A DNA stretch of 64,000 nucleotides from Byssochlamys sp. IMV 00236 (lineage: Eukaryota > Ascomycota > Eurotiomycetes > Eurotiales > Thermoascaceae), in the NCBI GenBank assembly GCA_001931875.2, contig MSJH02000840.1, positions 248,001 through 312,000 of the forward strand, read 5' to 3'. The translations under genes and the position numbers were made by a program. The notes under the pieces are model-generated. The model saw only the letters and a list, made by a program, of their open reading frames with translations. It did not search any database and was not told the DNA's origin. This document shows, piece after piece, positions 47,818 through 58,327 of the stretch. Numbering within the stretch: position 1 is the stretch's first letter; each line of letters opens with the position of its first letter.

Positions 47818-48576
47818 CGGGAGGGGAGGGCCAACGTGTCGGATTATTGCGCGCCACAGGACCGATGCTAGGGGCAGCACTAATCACGTCCTCTTTCTTG
47901 TTTCTTCCTCTGAGGAATGCTGTTTCAGTCCCATTGCCGTGGACGCGAATTGATCCAGAAACAAAAGCAAAAGGTGAAGTCGGGATGTGAAGGGGAGAAG
48001 TTTCCGGGTGGTCGGATATGTATTGGCGTTATCGCCGTTGCTCCTTCTCCGTGCGGGGTCAATGCATCACGAGTTGAAAGACAAAGAACTTCTGGATAGA
48101 ATAATAATACTAGATACTGTTAAAGATTGGATTATGATGTTCAATTATGAAAGCGTAGATACAACTGTTATTTGCTTGTGCTAGTTATTCGCCATTTCAG
48201 GGCACTCACACGCCATCCTCTCTCATATCTTACTGTATCTCTCAAGTCTCCAAATTGACCTTTCAGATGACTCACGAACAGCAACTGATTCCTAATCGGG
48301 TGCCCGACTTGATCTTCAATCCGTATAGTCTAGCAAGATACGTAGTGCACATTCAACAGCATCTTTTCCATCTCTACTTGAGTCAAAACAGCAATTGAGC
48401 CAAGTTGTCATTACATACATCCCATCTTGCAGATCTATCTAGAACTCCATAAGTACCTATCCCAAGATAAACAAAAAAAACACACATTATAATACCATTT
48501 TATCCATCCATCTATCTATCTATCCAGATTCATAACCAATTCCTTCCTCCCAACCCCAAGAGAAAAGAGAAAAAAA
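47818..48576. promoter_or_regulatory. Divergent promoter region, Zn2Cys6 factor / M20 protein
   Basis: 759 bp between two outward-facing start codons. A CTAT tetranucleotide run lies near 48505-48522 and an A-rich leader directly precedes the M20 ATG. No zinc-cluster CGG palindrome is assigned with confidence. Confidence 0.45.
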
Positions 48577-49845
48577 ATGGATAGAACGACCCTCCTCGCC
48601 CAGATCGAATCCGACAAAGAACTTCACATTTCCTTCCTCCAATCCCTCGCTCAGGCACCATCTCCCAACCCACCAGGAGATACAAGAGCAGCTGCATCTG
48701 TGATAACGAATTACCTACACGACCACAACGTCCCATTCGAAACCGTAGCCCCCAAAGCAGACATGCCCAATGTCGTGAGTGATTTCCACGGCGGTAATGG
48801 GAAAACAGGTCCCCGCATCGTCATGAATGGCCACATCGATGTCTTTCCTGCAGGTGACGACTCGGATTGGAAGCATGGCGGGCCATGGTCTGGGTTTAAT
48901 GATGGGGAACACATCTACAGACGCGGTACGGTGGATATGAAAGCTGGGACGGCTGCATTGGTCATTGCATTCACGTATCTGTATGCGTATCGAGAGGCTC
49001 TGAATGGTAGTGTTGCGTTGACGGTTGTATCTGATGAAGAAACTGGTGGGAAATGGGGTAGTCGATGGCTACTGGACGAAGCGCGAGATAAATGGGGTGG
49101 TCATTGCATGATCAATGCCGAGCCAGGAGGTATACAGTCCGTTCGGTTTGGAGAGAAAGGAACACTACGGATGACTTTCACCATCACTACCAAGGGTGCT
49201 CATGGGGCATATACATTTCTCACGGAAGGAGCTACGATGATGGCGGTTCGATTGATCACAGAGCTGAAGACTATCGAGAACATAAGACCAACTGATCTGC
49301 CTAAAAGTGTGGAGGAGCATCTCCAAAAGCCCGAGGTGCGCGCGACCATCGACGAGATCATGGGAAAAGGTGCCGCAGATGTCATGTTGGTGCCTACATT
49401 GAACATCGGCACTATTCACGGGGGATTGAAAGTGAACATGATCCCCGAACATTGCACCTTCGAGGCAGACGTGCGGCTCCCGATCGGGTTACAGGCGCAA
49501 ACGGTACTCGATCACATCTCGAGTATCCTTCGACGATACCCGGACGTGCAGTTGACCGTGCAGGAGGCGGCGAGTAATCCCGCCGCGTTCTGCGATCCTG
49601 ATCATCCCATGGTGAAGATCATGGCGGACGTGGCTGAGGCTACGACCGGTCGTAAACCCCTTGCCATTCCGGGGTTGGGAGCCACGGACTGCAAATTCTG
49701 GCGATATCTGGACATCCCTGCATATGTGTATGGTGTATCTCCAGAAACCATGGGCGCGACAGATGAGCGGGTGAAGATCGATGAGTTTCTTGCCTTGATC
49801 AAGGTGCATGCCTTGTCTGTATGGGATTACCTGCATGCTACCTAA
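48577..49845 (+). CDS. M20-family metallopeptidase/deacylase homologue
   Basis: Single exon, 422 aa, of the ArgE/DapE/ACY1/CPG2 group, which hydrolyse small N-acyl or peptide bonds with a two-zinc centre. No signal peptide, so probably cytosolic. Visible site residues are His86 and Asp88 in MNGHIDVF, bridging Asp120 in RRGTVDMKAG, Glu154 and Glu155 in DEETGG, and Glu182 in NAEPGG. The dimerisation (lid) domain spans roughly 195-310. Near the C-terminus, where relatives have H-x-x-[DN]-E, this protein has GATDERV, so the usual His ligand appears to be Gly393. It may bind one metal, use another ligand, or be inactive. It neighbours a pathway-type regulator, which suggests a role in processing a small amide. 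Confidence 0.9.
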   Translation: MDRTTLLAQIESDKELHISFLQSLAQAPSPNPPGDTRAAASVITNYLHDHNVPFETVAPKADMPNVVSDFHGGNGKTGPRIVMNGHIDVFPAGDDSDWKHGGPWSGFNDGEHIYRRGTVDMKAGTAALVIAFTYLYAYREALNGSVALTVVSDEETGGKWGSRWLLDEARDKWGGHCMINAEPGGIQSVRFGEKGTLRMTFTITTKGAHGAYTFLTEGATMMAVRLITELKTIENIRPTDLPKSVEEHLQKPEVRATIDEIMGKGAADVMLVPTLNIGTIHGGLKVNMIPEHCTFEADVRLPIGLQAQTVLDHISSILRRYPDVQLTVQEAASNPAAFCDPDHPMVKIMADVAEATTGRKPLAIPGLGATDCKFWRYLDIPAYVYGVSPETMGATDERVKIDEFLALIKVHALSVWDYLHAT

Positions 49846-52205
49846 ATACTACGTTAACGGGACAAGGCACAGCATCTGATCTCAGTAATTGAGCTAATTG
49901 ATTGAACTAAGATCTCTTCACGCACTATCAGAGTGCCCCAAAAGACGGAATCTAAACATCTATTCGTTTAGTTACCTACCTAGGTACTTAGAAGAAATCA
50001 TAGCTGCCAATTTCGGCAAGATACATTGCACGTCAACATCTCTGCATTGGCCAACGGGAACTATACTCTTAGCCGCAGATTTAGTCTACGTCGGGTCCGA
50101 AATACTATTACCCTAACTGTAGATACAGCGTGGGTAAGTATGCTATACGGAAATACTAAAAGGTAATTACAACCGTCTCTTTCTCTTCATTCTCGCCCTT
50201 TCTCTCAGTGGTTCCGGAGTGTATACCTAAGTCTCCGAAGTCAACACGCATTAGAGTATATGATGCAACAGATTTATCGATTCGTGACTGATGGGAAATT
50301 GTCCGACTACATAGTTAGTAACTAGATATCTTCATTGCACGTGTAGTCGACTATTCTCCAGATCCTCATTCCTATCAAAAGTTCAAAGCTGGTCATAGGA
50401 TCGGTTATTACCTCCTGGACAGCGGATCATTTTCTGAGCCGCCAATAACATATCAAAACACAGACAAGGATTGCACGGACGTCGGGAGTTTGTTAGGACG
50501 TGAATTGGAAGTCAGTAGCTGAAATGGTTATACTCGGTGAATACGTACTTCTGCGTACTATATTCGGACATATTCTTCGCCACCTGCGTCCCCTCCACCC
50601 CGAGATACATACTAACATCTCTCACGATTGTTTTCTTGTCTTCCTGAAACCCTTGTGGAGCGAATGGAATGTGGAACGGGCCAATGAGAATTATTCCGCT
50701 GCACGATAACATGAAGCTCATCCCGTTGCTGTACTCTATTCTCTCTAATAATATGTTATCTGCAACGATCGGGACCTCGGGCTTTGTGGGACGTTGCGGG
50801 CAGATCATTTGCCCTTTTCACCCTGTATGGTATTGCCAACTGCTCTGTCAGCGTCAAGTGGCGATGTGGATCGCCAAGTGGACGTTTCCCGACAAGCACA
50901 TCTATCTACTCATGCAGCGCAAGATGGGGGCCGAGATGGGGGCTGGGTGGAGGAAGTACGGTGAGTATAGTTACAGGTTGACGATCTGATAATATTGGTG
51001 GTGGCAGAGGTGTATTTTGAAGGTTTCTCTCTCTCGCTCTCGCTTTTTCTTTGTGCTTTGCATGCTAAAGTCAATGGATACTGAAAAAGCAACCGACAGT
51101 CTGAGGGTAGCAAACGACGAATAAATGGTAGTAGTTGTAGTTTATCGCTATCGAAAAGCTTAGATTCGCAATTGCCTCGACCGTCTCAGACGGTAATAAC
51201 CTGATGGCTGTCAGGGAAGGCCCACAACAACAGACGGGGGCACCCGCATCCTCACGCGAGATGGACCTTGAGCTTTCCACTTGCACACCAATAGTCTGTT
51301 CTTCCGAGACCGTGTGCCTGACTCGGTAGGCATCTTTCAAGCCCCCCGACATGTTTATCAGCAGGTTACGAGACCAAAACATCTGAATCTGTGTCTTCAA
51401 TCCACCACCTTGGAGCCAAGACGTGCATTTATTAGACAGTGTCTTTCCCTCTTCCAATGGCAGTTGTTGTAAAAAGAGGCTCCGGGGCCACTGCACACTG
51501 TCCTCATTGCGATATAGATCGGCGGGTATCTACTTCGTAGGTAATGGAAACTCTGACAGAAGCGTCCAGAAGACGAGCGAAATACTCCTGGTTCCCGCAA
51601 TGGATGGATGAGCTTTGTTAGCCTCTCAGTATATTATGCTGCTGGCACCGGAGCTGGCATAAATTTAATTCCCGCCAGTTGGCTTATATCTTTCTTCATC
51701 CGCCTCTGTTCCATTATCGTTCTGAGATTCGGAGTTTCCCCACCCGCTTCTCAATCTAGAGCTCTGCAGTGTCGATACATCTGGCTTGTCTGATCCGCCG
51801 GGCGTATGCCGCATCCTCGAAACGAAATATCACTGAAGTATCGGCGGGCCACGAAGCCATCTCGGAATTCAACAAAGATGCCTGAACATTGTACCATGGC
51901 TAGCTCCGATCCATATACGTGCTAGGCCTGTGACGAAGAGCAATTGTCCGCTCTTTATAATGCCATTCTCAAGAAGCAGACTATGACTCCCCGAAGACCA
52001 CCTTATTGGATACTCTGGCCGAATCAAGACGACACAGATTGGACCGGCAGAATGACGACGTTAAATGGTTTCGGTACTGATGTCGATATCGTCGCCATGG
52101 TCGCGCCCGTAAGGAAGAGAAGGGCATCATGGAACGTCTATGATGAGTTCCACGTTTAACTTGCGTTCTCCGCAATCAGTGTGAGACCGGATCACCGTCG
52201 GTTGA
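49846..52205. other. Intergenic with possible decayed coding remnant
   Basis: About 2.4 kb without an intact gene. On the minus strand, 51071-51600 contains a 141-codon frame and an upstream stretch reading ADLYRNEDSVQW, which faintly recalls the middle region of some Zn2Cys6 factors. Frames are broken by stops, consistent with decay of the 3' part of the neighbouring regulator gene. 49850-51000 shows nothing. Confidence 0.35.
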
Positions 52206-52817
52206 CTAACCTTCCAGCACATCATCCATCAAGTCGCTATCTTCTTCCTCGTCCTCGTAATCCTGGTCTCTTTCCTCATCGGTATGCTTCCGACGTACCA
52301 AACTTTGTTCTATAACCGCGGAAATATCATCCAACGACGCACCACCACGAATCACCGCAACAATATGGTCGACCTCTGCCCGTTCACAATACCGGATGGA
52401 CTCGAGAAGGCGTTCCAAAAGGCCCCTGTAATAATCTAATTGCTCTTGCGCACGTTTAGCGGCAACCTTACGTCGTTTGTCGGCAGATTCATCGTAAACA
52501 CATTCGCGGTCGTGAGCGGCACATTCTGTACACGGGTTTCCGGTGCTACACTGCGCCAGGACATGATGGAATCAGACAACACACCTTTCACCCACCAAAC
52601 CAGAAAAATCGGAGAACTAGGTTCAGAGGAATGGGAGGAGCGAAGACTGTACCTTTGTCCGACGTCGTTTACACTCTTTGCAAGCGGTTGAGGCCCTCTT
52701 GATTTTGCTCTCCTCCGTCGCTGGCCCTGGCGTGCCGCTCTCAGGAGTCAACGTCGTCCGAGGGGCCAGAGCACGGAGCGGCCAGAGCACGGAGGGCCTG
52801 GCTCCTTGTAGTGGCAT
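52206..52817 (-). pseudogene. Truncated Zn2Cys6 regulator gene
   Basis: Two exons, 52817-52653 and 52550-52206, encode at most 169 aa. The zinc cluster is perfect: Cys46, 49, 56, 62, 65 and 72 in C-x2-C-x6-C-x5-C-x2-C-x6-C spacing, split by the intron after RRRTK. A basic linker and leucine-rich coiled coil follow (DKRRKVAAKRAQEQLDYYRG, LLERLLESI), then an acidic tail ending MDDVLEG. Relatives continue for hundreds of residues into a fungal transcription factor domain. Here the frame meets a stop; a gttagt donor overlaps that stop, but joining to the next acceptors yields stops or low-quality sequence. It is either a pseudogene or a DNA-binding-only protein that could compete with a full-length factor. 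Confidence 0.55.
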
Positions 52818-54797
52818 AATCGACAGCGCCCAGCTTGAAGTCCTTGTTTTGCAGGGCCTGGAGTGACCAAGGCAGTCTTTTGGGTCTGCCTTGGCGTTTA
52901 TATAATGGCCCCTCCTCCGTTCGGTGTTGGCCCAGGAGGGGTAGGGGATATTGAAGTACAAGACTTGACTGTCCTGTCATGACAAATTGGAGACCCAGGC
53001 CCTTTTGATCCGCACTAGGGCTTCATTCGCGCATGGTAACCGACCAGAAAAAGAAATCGCAACGGCATGCGTTTGTGCGTGTTCCAAGGCCTCTTTTTTG
53101 AACCAGTCTTAGCTTGAGCGGCGAGTACCATACTTAGACATATGACATTGAGGCACAGCTGGGCAGCCGTCTTGAACTCAATCCGAGACGGCTTAATTTG
53201 TTGTCGTGACGTCTGGGCGACTCAAAGCAGACGGAGTAAACAACCACCCACTCATGGTTTTCGTAGGACTCAAGGTTCGTTTCTGTCTGAGCACCAGGCT
53301 GGCGAACCGGCGGAAATAGCCCAGCGGGGACATCAACCCTTACTGTGGGATTTCCAATTGATTGTCAGGACGAAACCGTCGCCCAGACCCATTTGACACC
53401 CAAACTGCGCAAGCGGACGACGGGGCGGGAGCAATTGAACTCATGGTTAGTACGGATATATCTTCCGGTATCCTTTGATAGGCTGGTTCACTTCCCGGCG
53501 AGTCACGATGCTATCGGGTTGCTTGCTAAAAGGACACTGGATCAGACACCGTTCGACGTGAAACGCTTCTGCAGATATTGAGGGATGGTCCCAAGCCTCG
53601 CTCCGAGACGTATGCTGCTGGTTCGATAAACGACGCATCCTCACAAGAACGTGGCGGACTTGTTCAATTCTCACGTCCAAAGATACAGCAAGAGCTGTGG
53701 GATCAGGAGGCATTATGACCGTCGATCCGCGAAAGGAATGCCTATGGCCCGTCCTGCCACCGTGTTTCAACTCCCTCTTATCGTAGGCTGAGTTCCTTTC
53801 TCTCTCTCTCTCTCTCTCTCTTTCGCAATAATGGAGCCACGCAGAGCAGCAGAAGCGACTCGCAGCTTTAGGCAGATCGCATCCGTCATCACGTGTCGAG
53901 GAGGCGACACCGAAGCCCGCAGGCAGACCATTGAAGAGAGCACCAATTCAATGTGAAAGACGAATTATAAATCGTTCAGATCGAGACTCCATCGGTGAAT
54001 GAAGATCGCTGAGTTTATTCACTGTCAGGTCCCCGTACCGGAGCCATCGTTAGTGGATTGCGCAAGTCCAAACTGAAGGTACTAGACTAATCTGAATAAT
54101 TGTTAATGGGCCGATGCAGAAAAGCAGATCCCACTTCAGAATTTGGTACCAAGGTGCAAATGTCGCTTGATCTCTTTAGATGGGATACGAGAAGACCAGG
54201 GAAAGGCAAGAAGGAGAAAGGGGAAGGCAGCCCGAGTCCATTGATCAAGAGGGCATACATAGTCAATGCCACAGGATGCAGGGGCCATCCCTGTTTCGTA
54301 CAAAAGCGTTTCATAACTCTCTGATGACTCTATAGATGTCAAAAAAGATGGTAGTGGCTTCGTAGTAGTAGTTTTGTTCTGACAAATGGAGCCCCTGGGC
54401 TTGATGTGTTGCGTATTAGGACGGACGGGAAGTTGCTAAGTAATTGAGAAAGTGCGCTAAAGGAGGCTCTCTTCTAAGGATACAACCCTACAGAGAAGCT
54501 ATCTCGGCTGGGTACAAGGCGGGAAACAACATAATCACCGTTTGATTTGGGTAGAAGATATCACTTTGTCAAGCTCTACAGAGGGTATATCACGCGGAGG
54601 ACCCCCGAGAAAGGAGCAGAGGATGGAACCAAACCGAAAGGAAACCACCGTAGTATAAGAACATAAGAAATGTTGCCATTATCCAACACGGCCTGGGTAT
54701 GGAGCGTGCTCTTTGTAAGTCAAATTCACAAGAAAAAGATCAGGTTATCAATGCACAAAGAAGAAAAAAGATATAATAACACAGACAAATCAAGTAA
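52818..54797. other. Intergenic
   Basis: About 2 kb between the truncated regulator's start and the Src1 gene's 3' end. It holds a CT dinucleotide repeat near 53797-53823. A 107-codon minus-strand frame at 53447-53770 shows no domain. No gene is supported. Confidence 0.45.
53797..53823 (+). repeat. CT dinucleotide microsatellite
   Basis: About a dozen tandem TC units (tttctctctc and onward) in intergenic DNA, a likely length-variable site. Confidence 0.9.
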
Positions 54798-57139
54798 TCA
54801 GTAAACAGGCCGTCCCTCGTCCCATCTTCTGGATTCTCGAGGGCTCCGTCCGACGCTGCTCTCGCCATTCCCATCCGCACGGGGAATATTGTCCTTTCCA
54901 GGAGAAAGAGAGAAACGGACTTTGCCGCTCTCCCTTCGCGCACTGCTCTCTAGGTCACTCCCAACACCACCAATGCCTCCAATCCACTCCCAGACTCGGG
55001 AGACATCACCTCCGCGGCCTTCACGAACAGCTGCACGGACGTTAGCGTTCCCTTCGACTACACTGCGGACACGCTTCCAGAGCGCTTCACGTCGACTGCC
55101 CTGAAGCTCGGTCCGCAGAACATCATCACGCAGTTGGCCAATAGGAACCCAGGGCTCCCTGGCATCTCCACGGGCATACAACGCGGCCTGTGTAGCCAGA
55201 CGGTCAAGAGTCGTGGCTACGAGCTCTGGAACGCGCGCCATGTCCGAACAGTGTGCCAGCACACGAGAGCGAGCATACGCAAGAGCTGCAATAGACATGA
55301 CTAGAATCGAAATAGGGAGTCGATATGCGAGGAGAGAAAGTCTGAGGTGGCGGCGGAAGGCACAGACGATGGGGAGACGTGCGAGGGAAGTTGACGTGAG
55401 AGTGAGGGAGTCGGTTGGTCTGTCATAGCGTGGAGGTCTCTGTTAGTTCCGTTACACAGGTCAGAATTATCGTCTTTTCTTGTCCCCGCATACAAATTCA
55501 GGATCAGACAAGGTTATTAGAATAACGGAAACAGCAATACTTACCCCTTCGATTCAGCGACGACTTCATCCCGTCCAATGATCTCTCCCAATGCGCCTTT
55601 CCAGAGATCGTCAAATTCCGCATCACTCATTCCTTTCCGTCTTTTCTTTGACACTTCTTTCTTGAGATCTGGCTCCGCAATGCCGGCAGACCTGGCCCTT
55701 TTGCTATCCTCCTTGAGCTCACCGCACTCGTACTTAGCTCTGCGCTCTCGAAGTTCCTCTACAGCCCTGTCGGCAACCGCTTTGACACGGCGCGCCTTTT
55801 CGCTATCTGGCTCGCATGTCGGCGGGAGAGGCACTAGACCTCCTAGTGATAGTGGGTGCGGTTTTAGAACAAAGTCCTCTTCACATTCGGCCTTGAAATC
55901 CGGGTAACAGAATGCATGCGGCGGGCAAGGCTCACACTGAGGTTCGAGGATCTTCGCCCATTGCGGCACATTGGTATCCGCCAACGACCATGTTTCTTTG
56001 CCAATCCCACAGTAGCCAATCTCGATCTTTTCCTTCCGCCACCACGCACCGAAGCCACTGACAAGTGAGAGAATGACAAGCCAAGAAGCGGCCTTGCTGA
56101 CAGTACCTTGCTTCCGAGGCTTTTGCCGACGCGAGACCGGGTGATGCGAATTGGCGAACTCTTGGTCCAGTGCCAACTGTTCTTCTGGAGTAAACTCCTC
56201 TCCTGCACTGACGTCTTCATCGTCTCCCTCATCCTCTTCTTCGATCTCCTCTTCCAAAGATTTCCTCAGTCGAGAAACGGGGAACTCAAACGTAGTCCTG
56301 GTAGGCACATCGACACCGTCTTCTTGCTTGATCTTAATGGGGCCTTCTGACTTCCGCTTCTTTCGCTCTTCTCTGGCAAAAGCGCTCTGAGATGATAACC
56401 GTGATGTGCTCTTTCGTGACCGGCTAGACATGGACGCTCTTGGATGGTCCCAAGGGCTCGGGCTTCCACTCTGGAAAGGGTTATCATCGGTGAAAACACT
56501 ATCGTCGTGAGGCTCCGTTTTGATAGGTGACGGTGTCCGGTGCGTGTTCGCCAGTGGCTCAGTAGATGGAATAGCCTCACTCTTCCGTAGCTTTCTCGCC
56601 GTAGATTTTCTTGGCGAAGCGCTACGTCGAGCGACAGGAGTCGTCAGGACATCCTCACCGGTCTCTGTGTCGGATGCGCGCGGGTGCTTCGTTGCGCCGG
56701 TACGAGCTGTTCTCCTTCCTGAAGCCGTGGAGGGAGTGAGGTAGGGGGGTTCATTCTCTGTATCGGCAGTTGAGGCTCTCGTACTCTGTCTGCCTCGTCC
56801 CCTCCTGGTAGAAGTCGTCGTTGACGGTGTGGGCGGCGGTGGCATTGAATCGCGATCATGACCATATGCATCATTATCCTCATTCACTACCGATGTTTCC
56901 CGGCTGCTCATGTCCGTGATGCCCTCACTTGTTCTCCTCACACGCTCGCGATCGCGCAACAACCTCTGCGCCTTAGGGAGCACCTCATCCTGCAAGATCC
57001 GAATGAGCTGTGCCTTCTTGGCCGACGCCGGGTATGAGACATCGTGGCTAACGAGGATAGCTCGTATGCGGGGAACGGTGAGGCTGTTGAGGTCAAAGTC
57101 TGGAGACAGGTATTCCAGGTCATCGAAGCCTGAAGCCAT
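54798..57139 (-). CDS. src1: Inner nuclear membrane protein, Src1/Heh family
   Basis: LEM/HeH-related protein that tethers chromatin, especially rDNA and telomeres, to the inner nuclear membrane. Two exons, 57139-55545 and 55437-54798, give 744 aa; the acceptor is cagag before ACCTCC, the only junction that keeps the downstream membrane segment in frame. The HeH domain is near the N-terminus (LNSLTVPRIRAILVSHDV, SAKKAQLIRILQDEVLPKA). A long basic, Ser/Pro-rich linker with nuclear-localisation-like clusters (REERKKRKSE) and an acidic patch follows. Transmembrane segment 1 is AASWLVILSLVSGFGAWW; the lumenal part has paired cysteines (CGIGKETW, CEPCPPHAFC). Segment 2 is LPISILVMSIAALAYA, and the C-terminal MSC domain follows. 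The upstream extension of the frame to 57505 is not needed. Confidence 0.9.
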
Positions 57140-58327
57140 GGTGAGACGGGCGGTCGCCAAACAATGGCTCTGCACAGTGTCTAATTCAAGTAAAATTGAT
57201 GAAGGATCTCCGGGGAATGTGCAGAGTGGCCTCCGCGTCTGATTTCTTGCGTGATATGCAGCACGACCAGACCGTATGCAAGGACGAAGGAAAGACGTGG
57301 TCCACCTAGGCGTTGTCTCGTCCTTTTTCCCACGTTTGTCCTTTTTGCTCACCAAGCGCAGAGCGGAATCTAAACTGCAAGACACTATTTGGTGGTCAAT
57401 GTACAGTAGCTCGCTTGCAGATGAAGGGAAAAAAACACCTACAGTCACAGCGGTAGCCAGGGCAACAAGCGGAAGTGGGTGTAGGACCGACCGCGTACGG
57501 ACCAATATCGTGAGCGCTTCAGCCAGGGCCAGTGGGCTCTTGTATTTTTCACGGGAGTTTAAGGGCCCAAATTATGCAGCAAATGTTTCTGGTCACATAG
57601 AAGATGTGAGATACAATGATAGAAACAAGAGAGAATAGAATGGATGAGGATGACGACTTGAAATTGTCCTGCAGAAGCGACGACGACGTCAGTAAACACC
57701 AAAGCATGCAGCTGTGCATCACGTGATGCACTCGCCACCGCCGCAGTGATACATGCATACATTACTCTGTAGGTCTCTATCTATAGTAATACAGCAGTTC
57801 AGAGAAAACCAGTGAAACTGCCTTGTTCTACCGCAAAATTCACCTAGTCCCAAGGAGGATGCAGATACAAGAACTAGTATTTAGATAGATTTCCTTCCAT
57901 GAGAAAGACTCTCCTAAGAAAACACCAAAAGGGTACTGATCACCCCGCTCGAAGTATACGCTCCCACCCACCGATGCAAATACATTGCTGCCGACACCGC
58001 TACCGAATGCAGGCTCATAGAAAAAACGAAGGTCATGATTGCACCAAAGCGCCCCCAGGTCATGCCATGCAACATCCTTAACAACCGTCGTGAAGGGGTC
58101 TTAGTGAAGTCAAGCAGCATTGATTTGAAAAGAACAGGGAAATGCCATAGTGCCAGCCAAGCTCCCTTTATAGTCGATAGGATCCCATGCTTGATATCCC
58201 AGTGAATCCAAGAGACGCCGATTAAATTTTAAGAAAAATAAATAATAGGAAATAAGAGGGAAGGGAGACAGGACGTAAAGCATCCTGAGACTTTCCCATT
58301 CCGGCAATAGATGAGGTCAAAGAGACG
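57140..58327. other. Intergenic between tandem minus-strand genes
   Basis: Promoter of the Src1 gene and 3' flank of adenylate cyclase, about 1.2 kb. I see no gene or RNA. Confidence 0.45.

Noticed and set aside
53447..53770. 107-codon minus-strand frame as another regulator fragment
   Set aside because: No zinc cluster or fungal transcription factor domain motif could be read.
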